Source of the DNA: an uncultured Akkermansia sp.
GTDB lineage: Bacteria > Verrucomicrobiota > Verrucomicrobiia > Verrucomicrobiales > Akkermansiaceae
DNA length: 64,000 nt
Assembly: GCA_947629715.1 (NCBI GenBank)
Contig: CANRET010000002.1
Location: 1-64,000, forward strand
Direction of reading: 5' to 3'
Shown: piece after piece, positions 38,230 through 47,559 of the stretch
How the letters are laid out: each line of letters starts with the position of its first letter
Numbering within the stretch: the stretch's first letter is position 1
Notes under the pieces: generated by a model
The model's input: only the letters and a program-made list of their open reading frames with translations
What the model was told of the DNA's origin: nothing
Database searches by the model: none
Position numbers and translations under genes: made by a program

Positions 38230-39636
38230 TCAGCAACTCACGATTTCATCTTTTGCCGCGATATGCACATTCGCAGCTCCTTCATTTTCGAGAGCCTTTT
38301 GCATGGCCTGTGCGCAGTCCGGTTCGCCATGCACGAGGAATACGTGCGCTTTGCTTCCTTTCGTGTCGCGGAAGTAGCGCAGCAGCTCATCGTGATCCGC
38401 ATGACCGGAGAAGGAATCCAAAGTGCGAATCTGGGCGCGTACGGGGTAATGTCCGCCCAGAATAGGCACATCCTTAGCTCCGTCCATGATGCGTCGACCG
38501 AGCGTGTTGGCGGCGCAGAAGCCGACAAAGAGGACGGTGTTTTTAGCGTTGCCGATACCGAGCTTGAGATGGTGCAGGATGCGGCCTGCTTCACACATTC
38601 CGGAAGCGGAGATGATGATGGCGGATTTTTTGATGTCGTTGAGGTACTGGGACTCGGTGACCGTGCGGCACATGTGGAGATTGGCGAAGGAAAAAGGATC
38701 CTTGCTTGCGAACAACGAGGCATAGACGTCGGGGTTGAGACACTCGGAATGCGCGCGGAAGAGTTCCGTTGCGCTGATGGCCATCGGGCTGTCCACGTAC
38801 ACCTGCGTCTTGCCCAGCATCCCTTCTTCAAAGGCGTGATTGAGCAGGAAGAGCAGTTGCTGCGTGCGTTCCACCGCAAAGGCAGGGATGTAGATCTTCC
38901 CCCCCCGCGCCAATGCTTCCTTCACTTCGCGGAAGAAGCTCTCGTCATCACGGCTTGGAGCTTCGTGGCGTCGTCCTCCGTACGTGGTTTCCATGATCAT
39001 GATATCCACGTTTTCTACCGGAACGGGGTCTCGCAGCAGTTCATTGTTGCCGCGCCCGACGTCGCCCGAGAAGAGCAGGCGCTTGTGACGTCCGTCTTCA
39101 TGGTCATCGATGTCCAGCACGACTTGGGCGGAGCCGAGGATGTGTCCGGCGTCATAGAAAGTGAGTGCAATGCCGTCATCGATGTACATGCGGCGTTCGT
39201 AGCTGAGAGCTACGAAGGAGTCCAGGCTCTTGCGCGCATCTTCTTCGGTGTAGATGACTTCAGCCACCACACCCTCGCCGCCGGCGCGCCTGTGCATTTT
39301 TGTGAGGAAGGCGCAGTCATGCTCCTGGATTCGAGCGGCGTCGACGAGCATGATGGCGCAGAGCGAACGAGTGGCGTGCGTACAATAGACGGACCCTTTA
39401 AAGCCACGCTTTACGAGGTTGGGGATATTGCCGGAGTGGTCAATGTGGGCGTGGGAGAGGATGACGTGGTCAATTTCCTCCGGGTTGAAGAGAGGAAAGT
39501 CGCGGTTGATGCGCAGTTCATCGGCTCGGTGCCCTTGGTAGAGACCACAATCCAACAAGATTTTTTTGCCGTTAATCTCGAGGAGGTGTTGGGATCCGGT
39601 GGTGGTGCCGGCCGCGCCGCAGAAATGTATTTTCAT
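38230..39636 (-). CDS. MBL-fold beta-CASP RNA-processing-type nuclease
   Basis: GTTTGSQHLLEINGKKILLDCGLYQG, LSHAHIDHSGNIP, Zn-dependent RNase (CPSF-like) motifs GHADHDELL and FLVHGE. Confidence 0.92.
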   Translation of the reverse strand: MKIHFCGAAGTTTGSQHLLEINGKKILLDCGLYQGHRADELRINRDFPLFNPEEIDHVILSHAHIDHSGNIPNLVKRGFKGSVYCTHATRSLCAIMLVDAARIQEHDCAFLTKMHRRAGGEGVVAEVIYTEEDARKSLDSFVALSYERRMYIDDGIALTFYDAGHILGSAQVVLDIDDHEDGRHKRLLFSGDVGRGNNELLRDPVPVENVDIMIMETTYGGRRHEAPSRDDESFFREVKEALARGGKIYIPAFAVERTQQLLFLLNHAFEEGMLGKTQVYVDSPMAISATELFRAHSECLNPDVYASLFASKDPFSFANLHMCRTVTESQYLNDIKKSAIIISASGMCEAGRILHHLKLGIGNAKNTVLFVGFCAANTLGRRIMDGAKDVPILGGHYPVRAQIRTLDSFSGHADHDELLRYFRDTKGSKAHVFLVHGEPDCAQAMQKALENEGAANVHIAAKDEIVSC

Positions 39637-40742
39637 GGTGTTTGAGTAATGTTGGTGTAAAGTTCGTAGTATTTTTTAGCGGTGTCACTGAGTTTGTACG
39701 GATAAGGGACTTCCTCCGGTGGATCAGGCGGTGCGTTGTACCACTGAGAGAGCAGGTCCGTCGCGCTGTCCACGTCTCCCACGGGCAGTACCCCCATCGG
39801 TTGCATGGCTTCCAGGTACTCCAGCACAGCCCCGTGCCCGTAGCCTGCCGTGGGACGTCCCAGAGCCAGAGCTTGCAGGGCAGTCCTGTCGTAAACGACC
39901 GGTTTCTCCGTGAGACACAGCACGGCGTGGCTCACGCAGAGGATATCGCGAAGGTCTTCCGGAGCATCGAGCCATGAAACGCATTCATCCAGCCCGGCGG
40001 AGCGGATGTCGCGGTGCAACGTCTTGAGGAAAGAAGGGTCCGCCTTTTTTATGCTGCCCGCCAGCAGCGCGTGCGCCGGGATATCCTGACTGCGCAGGGA
40101 GCTGAGCAGGGGAACGATGTGCTGTGTACACCAGGCAGAGCCGATCGGGGAGGGGAGACAGATGAGGAAGCGGTCGTCAAGTTGTGGATGCTCGACCCGC
40201 CAGCGCTGGTTCCATTCCGGGGAAGGCCGGTAGTTCGGGTGGAAGAGCATGTCGTTCGCCCCGTAGGGAATGATCCACGACTTGATGAGCGGAGGATGTA
40301 CGCTTTTGAGGTAACTGCGCAGCTCGGTGCGGATCATTGTGATGGCGTCGCAACTCATCAGTTTCGTCCTCTCGAGGAAATCCGCTTCTTTCGGGTAAGC
40401 CCCCAGAGAGGCCACAAGCGAGGGACGGCGGTCGGATGGCAGGCATGCGCAGGCACGAGTCGCCACGGACACCGCCCTGTAGCCGTAGGCATGGAGAATG
40501 TCAGGGTTCTGAGAGATGAGGAGTCTGCGAAGATGGAAGACTTCCCCCCACAGTCCGGGCAGGCTTCCCCCTTTGTAGCGCACAAATCTGAGAAGCTTGC
40601 CGATGACGGGCGTGATCAGGTCTCGATTCGGCGCCGCCACCACACTCGTCACATCGAAAATTTGCAGTGCGTAGGCTAACTCCATCGCCAGCTCATCCGG
40701 ACCGCCGATCGCCAATTCAGGAGCAAAGTGAAACACTTTCAT
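39633..40742 (-). CDS. Glycosyltransferase family 4-like protein, likely degenerate
   Basis: GT4 fold similarity to the adjacent gene (LQALALGRPTAGYGHGA), but EX7E motif missing. Confidence 0.75.
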   Translation of the reverse strand: MKVFHFAPELAIGGPDELAMELAYALQIFDVTSVVAAPNRDLITPVIGKLLRFVRYKGGSLPGLWGEVFHLRRLLISQNPDILHAYGYRAVSVATRACACLPSDRRPSLVASLGAYPKEADFLERTKLMSCDAITMIRTELRSYLKSVHPPLIKSWIIPYGANDMLFHPNYRPSPEWNQRWRVEHPQLDDRFLICLPSPIGSAWCTQHIVPLLSSLRSQDIPAHALLAGSIKKADPSFLKTLHRDIRSAGLDECVSWLDAPEDLRDILCVSHAVLCLTEKPVVYDRTALQALALGRPTAGYGHGAVLEYLEAMQPMGVLPVGDVDSATDLLSQWYNAPPDPPEEVPYPYKLSDTAKKYYELYTNITQTP

Positions 40743-41842
40743 AGCAGGGAACGGTAGAGATTGAGGTAGGAGGAGATCATATCCTCGCGTCTGTAGGGAG
40801 CTCCGATGGGTTTGGTAAGCCGGGGAGGGTCAGTGTACCACCGCGTGAGAAGATCAGCCATGGCTTGTGTGTCTCCCACCGGCACCAACCCTTCCGGAAA
40901 AAATTGCTCGAGTTCTTCACCGACGCCGCCGTGCGCATAACCGGCTACGGGACGTCCCAGAGCGAGAGCTTCCAGGGTGCCTTTCGGACCTGCTTCGGGT
41001 TGAATGCTCAGCGCGAGGACAATGTTGCTTGCGTGGATGACCTCACGAATGTCTCGTCGCAGCCCGAGCCAGGTTACATGATGGCTGAGGCCGAGTTCGT
41101 TAAAGGATCGGACGAGTTCATCGCGGAAGGTTTCTTTGCCTTTTTTTGCCTCACCCGGGATGATGGCGTGGACAGGAATTCCTCGTGCTTTGAGAATGGC
41201 GAGGATGGGAGCAAGGTGGTGTGTGCCTTTGCCGCGCGTGATGCGTCCGGGAAGGCAGAGCAAATATTTCCCTTCCAACTCGGGATGTTCTGCATGCCAC
41301 CTGGCAAGCCAATCATCACTCGGGCGGAACCCGGGATAGTGCTCCGTGAGGTCAATCGAGTTTTGGATGGTGATAACTCGGTCAGGCGGAACCTTCGGGT
41401 ATGCGGTGAGGATGTGCCTGTGGATGCAGTCCGATACGGCAACGACTCGTTGAGCTTTGGTCATGACAGCCGAGTAGGCGTTCACCGAGTAGAAGCCATG
41501 AAAGGTTGTGACAATGCGGGGGCGTTTTCCCTTCTCCAGCAAATGCCGGGCAAGGTAGCCTACCCACGCCGGTAAGCGCGAATGAGAGTGAAGAATATCC
41601 GGGCGCTCAGTGCGCAGCAGCCGAGCTAACTTCCATACCTGCCAGAGTGTTGTCGGACTTTTCTTGCCGATGGGCAGAGTAAAGTGCCGGGCTCCGCTTT
41701 TTTCCACCTGGGACACCATCGGACCTCCGGCGGAGACTACGGAACAGCTCTCCCCCTGCTTTGCAATCCCTGCGCAGAGTTCGAGCACAACTTGCTCCAC
41801 ACCGCCGGAGGAAAGCGCCGGTAGCAGATGCATGATCTTCAT
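40739..41842 (-). CDS. Glycosyltransferase family 4
   Basis: ALSSGGVEQVVLELC, LLCLPGRITRGKGTHHLAPIL, EAGPKGTLEALALGRPVAGYAHGG. Confidence 0.9.
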   Translation of the reverse strand: MKIMHLLPALSSGGVEQVVLELCAGIAKQGESCSVVSAGGPMVSQVEKSGARHFTLPIGKKSPTTLWQVWKLARLLRTERPDILHSHSRLPAWVGYLARHLLEKGKRPRIVTTFHGFYSVNAYSAVMTKAQRVVAVSDCIHRHILTAYPKVPPDRVITIQNSIDLTEHYPGFRPSDDWLARWHAEHPELEGKYLLCLPGRITRGKGTHHLAPILAILKARGIPVHAIIPGEAKKGKETFRDELVRSFNELGLSHHVTWLGLRRDIREVIHASNIVLALSIQPEAGPKGTLEALALGRPVAGYAHGGVGEELEQFFPEGLVPVGDTQAMADLLTRWYTDPPRLTKPIGAPYRREDMISSYLNLYRSLL

Positions 41843-42777
41843 GAGAGGAGGGTCGGGAAGCGTTCGAGGATGTAATTTGCGGCGCGATCGGCTTCGTGCA
41901 GCGGTTCGCATGCGATGAGTTCGCGCTTGGTGAGCCATTGGGTGAAAGTAGTCACGCGACCTTCATCCACCAACTGGGCCAGTCCGCGGCTCACGCGTCC
42001 GGGGGCTTTGCCGACTCGTCCGGGATGGATGGGCATTTCCAAAATCCCCACCGGTGTGCCGCTGGAAAGAGCCTCATAGACCATGGACACGCTGTCTTGA
42101 GTAACCCACACATTCTTGGCGGAGGCCAGGTGTTCGGCTACCCAGTCCGGTCCGGTGGAATCTACGGGGACCACGCGGATGCTGGGGCAGGAGGTGTGCA
42201 GCATGCCGACAAGGTTGCGCGGCGTGCGGCGAGATGTTGTGAGCGTGATTTGTCCGACGTTGTAGCGTGCGAGAGTGGAGAGCTGAGTGATGAGGTGGTC
42301 CTCATCCCAATCAAAGTCCTTGCTTGGACCGCCGATGAGTACGAGAGTATCGCGTTTCTCGACATTCGGCGCCGGGGTGATGCTGTTGAGGGCTCCTTGA
42401 GTGAGCAGTACATTGGCGGGTGCGTCCTTTTCCCGCTCGTAGTCGTGACGCGGGATGATGCACAAGTCAAACCATGAGGTCGGCAAACTGGGCTTCATGC
42501 ATACGATGCATAAGCAGCGCATGCTGTGCGCCAGACTCAGGGCTGCCAGGTGCGTGCCGTGTCCGGCGCAGAGAATCAGATCCGGTCTGGGCAGTTTCAA
42601 ATCCTTGCCGTTGTAGCGCAATTTCTTGATCAGGTCCAGATGAGTCACATCTACCTCACGCACTTCGCAACTCGTGCCCGGCTTCAGTTCGGAAACATGG
42701 CGACTGAGAGCAAGGGCCAGACCACGCGTTTGCGAGAGGTGCCCTTTTTTTCCGTCGCTGATGATGCAGATAAGCAT
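41839..42777 (-). CDS. ELM1 (mitochondrial fission) family glycosyltransferase-like protein
   Basis: IISDGKKGHLSQTRGLALAL, TTSRRTPRNL, VTQDSVSMVYEALSSGTPVGILEM. Confidence 0.82.
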   Translation of the reverse strand: MLICIISDGKKGHLSQTRGLALALSRHVSELKPGTSCEVREVDVTHLDLIKKLRYNGKDLKLPRPDLILCAGHGTHLAALSLAHSMRCLCIVCMKPSLPTSWFDLCIIPRHDYEREKDAPANVLLTQGALNSITPAPNVEKRDTLVLIGGPSKDFDWDEDHLITQLSTLARYNVGQITLTTSRRTPRNLVGMLHTSCPSIRVVPVDSTGPDWVAEHLASAKNVWVTQDSVSMVYEALSSGTPVGILEMPIHPGRVGKAPGRVSRGLAQLVDEGRVTTFTQWLTKRELIACEPLHEADRAANYILERFPTLLS

Positions 42778-42795
42778 GGATGGGTGTGTGGCGCG

Positions 42796-44097
42796 TCAGC
42801 GCAGAGGCAGGGTGACGGCGCCGTGAAGTTCTTGTCCGAGGAAAGGGGTGTTAAGAGCCCCGCACACAAGTGATTCTTCGGTCACAACATGGCTGACCTG
42901 TGGGTCGAAGAGCAGGAGCGGAGCAGTGCTTGGCACGCCTTCTTCCTGATCCCGGGGACAGGCGATTCCCTCCGGGTTCAGGCAACATGCCCGCACCAGA
43001 TCCCACCAGGTGAGCAGTCCCGGTTCCACCAGGTGCGTGTAGAGAGCGGGCAGGAAGGTATCCAGTCCCGTCATGCCGACGGGCGCGGTGATAAAGTCCT
43101 GCTTTTTCGAGAAGGGCGTGCAGGGGGTATGCGCACTCACGATGCAGTCGATCGTGCCGTCCTTCACTCCTTCCAGCAGCGCTTCGCAATCCGCTTTGTC
43201 GCGCAGAGGAGGAACAGTTTTGAAGACGGTGTTGTAGTCACCTATTTTCTCATGGGTGAAGAGCAGGTGTTGCAGAGCGACTTCGGCGGTAACCTTCACG
43301 CCGCGTTCTTTCGCATGGCGAATGATGCGCACGGATTCCGCCGTGCTCACGAGTTGCAGGTGCAGGTGCGCACCGGTGGCCTCTGCCAGGCGAATGAGCG
43401 TTTCTGTGCCTATTTCCTCGGCGCAGGGCGGGCAGGGGTGCAGCCCCAGCTTGTAGGCCGTGGCGCTCGGGTGGACGTAAGTGTGCTTGGTGAGCGCCGG
43501 CACATCCGCCCGCACGGCAAAGACGAGCTCCAGCTCACCGGCGTATTGCATGGCGCGGTAGAGCATGAGGATGTCAGCCGGGAAGTCGTCCCCATCGCTC
43601 AGGACGTGTACACCGCGCGTGGCTGCCAGTGTGTTGTAAGGAGCTTGTTCCAGTCCTTGCATGCCCAGTGAGATGCAGCCCGCAGGCGTCATCTCCGCTG
43701 CCGATCGTACCGAGGCTGTTTCGCGGAAGCTGTCGAGCGAGGCTCCGTTGTCGAAGCGGAAGGCGGGGGAAGGCAGGACAAGCATGCCCCACACGCCGCC
43801 TCGGATGGCGGCTTCGCCTGCGCGGATGATGCACTCGCGCTTACTGCGACCGGGCATTTCGATGTGCGTGTGCAAATCGTAAAGAGCGGGCATGAGCAGC
43901 TTGCCGGAAGCATCGATCACGTGCGCATGTTCCGGTATCTCCATGGCGCCGGAAGGACACGCCTTTTTGATGTTCGGAAGGGGAATCCCCTCGATAAGGA
44001 CGATGGTGTCAAGGCTCTCAGCCGCCGGAGCGAGGCAGAGGTCAATTTGATGACCGCCGGGCGCCCAAGTGGCATGGGTAATGTAGGTGTCAGTCAT
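42796..44097 (-). CDS. Dihydroorotase-like protein, probably non-catalytic (PyrC'/PyrX type)
   Basis: DHOase fold (YDLHTHIEMPG, HLHLQLVSTAESVRIIRHAKERGVKVTAEVALQHLLF) downstream of pyrB; several metal ligands replaced. Confidence 0.85.
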   Translation of the reverse strand: MTDTYITHATWAPGGHQIDLCLAPAAESLDTIVLIEGIPLPNIKKACPSGAMEIPEHAHVIDASGKLLMPALYDLHTHIEMPGRSKRECIIRAGEAAIRGGVWGMLVLPSPAFRFDNGASLDSFRETASVRSAAEMTPAGCISLGMQGLEQAPYNTLAATRGVHVLSDGDDFPADILMLYRAMQYAGELELVFAVRADVPALTKHTYVHPSATAYKLGLHPCPPCAEEIGTETLIRLAEATGAHLHLQLVSTAESVRIIRHAKERGVKVTAEVALQHLLFTHEKIGDYNTVFKTVPPLRDKADCEALLEGVKDGTIDCIVSAHTPCTPFSKKQDFITAPVGMTGLDTFLPALYTHLVEPGLLTWWDLVRACCLNPEGIACPRDQEEGVPSTAPLLLFDPQVSHVVTEESLVCGALNTPFLGQELHGAVTLPLR

Positions 44098-45034
44098 GGG
44101 ACAAAGTGCCGGGTGTGAGGTGATAGAGGATGCTCATGCGGGCGGCGATGCCGTTTTCGACTTGATTGCAGACGAGACAATGTTCGTACTCCATGGCAGC
44201 ATCGCACAGTTCTACGCCCCGGTTCACCGGACCGGGGTGCATGATGCTCATGCCCTGAGCTTCGATGCGGCGCAGACGTTCCTCGGTCACACCGAATGTC
44301 TGATGGTAGTCCGCCGCCGGGAAGAAGGGGCTTTCAATGCGCTCATTTTGCACGCGCAGCAGGTAGATCACATCCGGCGCCCACGTGAAGACTTCCTCCC
44401 AAGTGTGCAGTCGCGCCACTCCCGTATGCTCTCCGGGCGGAACTAAGGAGCCCGGCCCCATAAAGGCGACCTGTGCCCCGAGTCGGCGCAGAATGAGACT
44501 GGTGGAGCGTGCCACACGGCTGTGCAGGATGTCGCCGACAATCACCACACGCCGTCCGGCGATTTCTCCATATTTTTCGCGGATGGTGAACGCATCCAAA
44601 AAAGCCTGGGAGGGGTGAGCGTGGGCGCCGTCGCCCGCGTTGATGACCGAGGCATTGCAATGTCGGGCGATGACGGCCGGGATGCCGCTGTTCTTGTGGC
44701 GCACGATGATGTAATCCATCTTCATGCTCATGAGCGTGTCGATGGTGTCGTGCACGCTCTCCCCTTTCACCACTGAAGATGTGGAGAGTGTGAAGGTGGT
44801 AACGTCTGCCGAGAGACGGTGAGCGGCCACCTCAAAAGAGGAGCGGGTTCGCGTACTCGGTTCATAAAAGAGCGTGAGAACCGATTTTCCCTTCAGCGCC
44901 GGCACTTTTTTGACGCTCTTGGTGAAGATCTCTTTCATCGCCACCGCGCTGTCGAGGATGGTGTGAATATCCTCATCGCTGAGCGATTCAATGGTAATGA
45001 GGTCCTTTCTGGGTTTCATGATGATGTGGGGCAA
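44090..45034 (-). CDS. pyrB: Aspartate carbamoyltransferase catalytic subunit
   Basis: LFYEPSTRTRSSFEVAAHRLSADV, GDGAHAHPSQAFLDAFTI, GDILHSRVARS, MHPGPVNRGVEL. Confidence 0.96.
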   Translation of the reverse strand: MPHIIMKPRKDLITIESLSDEDIHTILDSAVAMKEIFTKSVKKVPALKGKSVLTLFYEPSTRTRSSFEVAAHRLSADVTTFTLSTSSVVKGESVHDTIDTLMSMKMDYIIVRHKNSGIPAVIARHCNASVINAGDGAHAHPSQAFLDAFTIREKYGEIAGRRVVIVGDILHSRVARSTSLILRRLGAQVAFMGPGSLVPPGEHTGVARLHTWEEVFTWAPDVIYLLRVQNERIESPFFPAADYHQTFGVTEERLRRIEAQGMSIMHPGPVNRGVELCDAAMEYEHCLVCNQVENGIAARMSILYHLTPGTLSHD

Positions 45035-45038
45035 GGGG

Positions 45039-45542
45039 TCAATAAATCACGGCGTCTTCTCCATCGTTTTCTTGCAAATGCACGCGCACTTTTTCGGCGC
45101 TCTCCAGCGTGAAAGCGGCGTAGTCCGCCTGAATCGGCAGCTCGCGGTGTTTGCGATCCACCAGACAGTGCAGTTCCACGCGCGCCGGACGCCCGTACTC
45201 AAAGATGGTTTCCAGCGCTGCTCGGGCCGTGCGACCGCTTTGCAACACATCATCCACCAAAATGAGATGCATGCCGTCCGTGGAGAAGGGCAAGTAGGAG
45301 CTGCGCAGTGCGGGACGTTCCTTGCGCAGGTCCAGATCATCGCGGTAGAGTGTGATGTCCAGCGCGCCGTACCGGGCTTGAACCTGGCGTTTCTCTAATG
45401 CGGCAATGAGGCGTCGGGCGAGTACGTCGCCGTGGCTGATGAGTCCCACCAGTCCCAGCGACTCGGCGTCGGCGCGCGCAGCGATGACGTCAGCCCACTG
45501 TTCAAGGGCAGTCGAGATGTCAGTGGAATTCAGCGTGGGCAT
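45039..45542 (-). CDS. pyrR: PyrR (regulator/uracil phosphoribosyltransferase)
   Basis: LGLVGLISHGDVLARRL, LDITLYRDDL, HLILVDDVLQSGRTARAALETIFEYGRPARVEL. Confidence 0.92.
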   Translation of the reverse strand: MPTLNSTDISTALEQWADVIAARADAESLGLVGLISHGDVLARRLIAALEKRQVQARYGALDITLYRDDLDLRKERPALRSSYLPFSTDGMHLILVDDVLQSGRTARAALETIFEYGRPARVELHCLVDRKHRELPIQADYAAFTLESAEKVRVHLQENDGEDAVIY

Positions 45543-45548
45543 AGAGGA

Positions 45549-45959
45549 TTACATTTGGGCGAATTGCAGGATGCGGTGAGCGGCCATGGCAGCGTTCAGG
45601 GGGGTCTTCTTGTGCAGTCCCACTGTGGTGGCCGGCACGCCGCCGGGCAGTTGGCTGACAGCCAGCAGAGCGTCCACCCCGTTGAGAGGACCGCAGGGAA
45701 CCGGCACGCCGATGACGGGCAGTTTCGTGTTCATGACGACAACGCCCGGCAAGGCGGCTGAGAGTCCCGCCACACAAAGCAGCACAGCCTTCGTCCCGGC
45801 GGCGTTCAGCTTACGCAGATACGCCAGCAGGGCCTCCAAATCCCGGTGGGCTGAATAGACGACCTCCTCGTTTTCCACTCCTTGCTCCGCGAAATATCGT
45901 CGCGCGGGTTCCATGAAGGGCAGATCGCTCTCGCTGCCGTAAATAGTGATGACTTTCAT
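45549..45959 (-). CDS. purE: PurE-like AIR carboxylase / N5-CAIR mutase, atypical
   Basis: YGSESDLPFM, YSAHRD, CVAGLSAALPGVVV, PVIGVPV, LPGGVPATTV. Confidence 0.82.
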   Translation of the reverse strand: MKVITIYGSESDLPFMEPARRYFAEQGVENEEVVYSAHRDLEALLAYLRKLNAAGTKAVLLCVAGLSAALPGVVVMNTKLPVIGVPVPCGPLNGVDALLAVSQLPGGVPATTVGLHKKTPLNAAMAAHRILQFAQM

Positions 45960-46691
45960 GCGGCTTTCATCATACCACCACGCGCCCACGCGCGCAAGAA
46001 AAAACAGGCAGATGCACAGGCCACCGCAATCGGACAAAAATGGGTGTACCGAATGGGGAAAAAGAGGGCATGAGGTTTATCGCCTGGACAAAAATAGTGT
46101 ACGATTTGAATGCTGGCACGCTACGCGCGAGATTGCCGAGCCGGCGCCCAGCGGAATTCTTGAAATGATGATGCGTTGATAGGAGGAAAGTATCTGGTGT
46201 TACGCTGTGCCGGGTTCACTGCTATGCCGAATCGTCCACGGTTTGACATCTTGTCGGGCTTGCTTCCGTTGACGCCTCGTCACCACATTGCCTCAAGCTC
46301 GCCTCACGACTGTTGCTTCGGAGTCGACTCGCGACGCCTCACCCCTGCGGGGCAACCCATGCGCGCTATCCATTCGCCCTTCCCGCCCGCTGCGCGTGCG
46401 CCTTCAACGGGGCCGTCGGGCGTGTTGTCCATTGGAAGCTCATGGGAAATGGGTTGGATGAGCCCGGAGAAAATTTTATTGGGACACGGGTGCAGGTCAA
46501 CCCCATTCGGATGAAATGGAAAATTCGAGAAAACTCTCCGATCGGTAGATCATGTTTTTTCACGCCGCTTTGTAGCTATGTCCGCGCACAGCTTTATGAA
46601 TCTCCGTTCGCTGTTTTCCAGTGCGTTCGATTTATGTTTTGACAAATGAGCAGTCTCTTGGTAGGTTACCGTCAAGTAACATATTGCTGCT

Positions 46692-46943
46692 ATGCCTCCG
46701 AAACCCGATAATTACCTCGTATGGTCCATCCTGGTGACCCTGTTTTGCTGCTTGCCGTTCGGCGTCGTTGCCATTGTCAAATCCTGTGCTGTCGATTCAG
46801 CGTACAACAGCGGCAACCTTGAACTCGCCCAAGCGGAAGCTGCCGCTGCCAAGAAATGGTGCTTGATTGGCGCCTGCATTGGTGCCGTGACTGGGTTCCT
46901 TTACATAGGGGTTGCTGTTCTCGCGGGCCTCTTTAGCCACTAA
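46692..46943 (+). CDS. CD225/dispanin family membrane protein
   Basis: NYLVWSILVTLFCCLPFGVVAIVKSCAVDSAYNSGNLELAQAEAAAAKKWCLIG. Confidence 0.85.
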   Translation: MPPKPDNYLVWSILVTLFCCLPFGVVAIVKSCAVDSAYNSGNLELAQAEAAAAKKWCLIGACIGAVTGFLYIGVAVLAGLFSH

Positions 46944-46977
46944 GCCCTTTCTGCCGATCTGCGATTCGTCCCGAGCG

Positions 46978-47376
46978 ATGCGTATTCAGCAGATTATTTG
47001 GCTGATTATAGCTCCTGCACTGGGCGGGGCGTTGGGAGTGGGGATCCTGTGGGCGCCTGAGGCATCGGCCGTCTGGCTCGGTAAGCTGCTGCCGCCCTGT
47101 ATGTTTCATCGGCTCACCGGGTTGAATTGTCCCGGTTGCGGCGGAACGCGGGCCGTGCAAGCCCTGCTGCGCGGCGATTGGTATGCCGCATGGCATTTTA
47201 ACATGTTCCTCTGGATTTCCGTTGCACTTCTCGCAGAGGAATATGTTCGCTATGGTCTCATCCTGCTCCGGGGCGAGGAGCATATATCTTCTACCCACGC
47301 CTACACGGCGCTGCTCAAACTGTACGCCTTCGCTACCCTCGCTTGGTTTATCCTGCGCAACATCGTGCACATCTGA
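46978..47376 (+). CDS. DUF2752 family membrane protein
   Basis: PPCMFHRLTGLNCPGCGGTRAVQALLRGDWYAAWHFNMF. Confidence 0.88.
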   Translation: MRIQQIIWLIIAPALGGALGVGILWAPEASAVWLGKLLPPCMFHRLTGLNCPGCGGTRAVQALLRGDWYAAWHFNMFLWISVALLAEEYVRYGLILLRGEEHISSTHAYTALLKLYAFATLAWFILRNIVHI

Positions 47377-47559
47377 GCGCGGGGAGCTAAGCAACGCAGA
47401 CAGCTTGTCGGGGATACAGCCGGCATTCGGTTCGCCCGGCCAAAGTGGCGTCGGATGTCGCCGAAATCCGATGGCGTAATCACCACTGCCACGGCAAAAG
47501 CGATGGCTTGCTGGTAAAATCGGCTTGCGCTCGGCCTGCGTTTGATGTAGCATGCAGCC

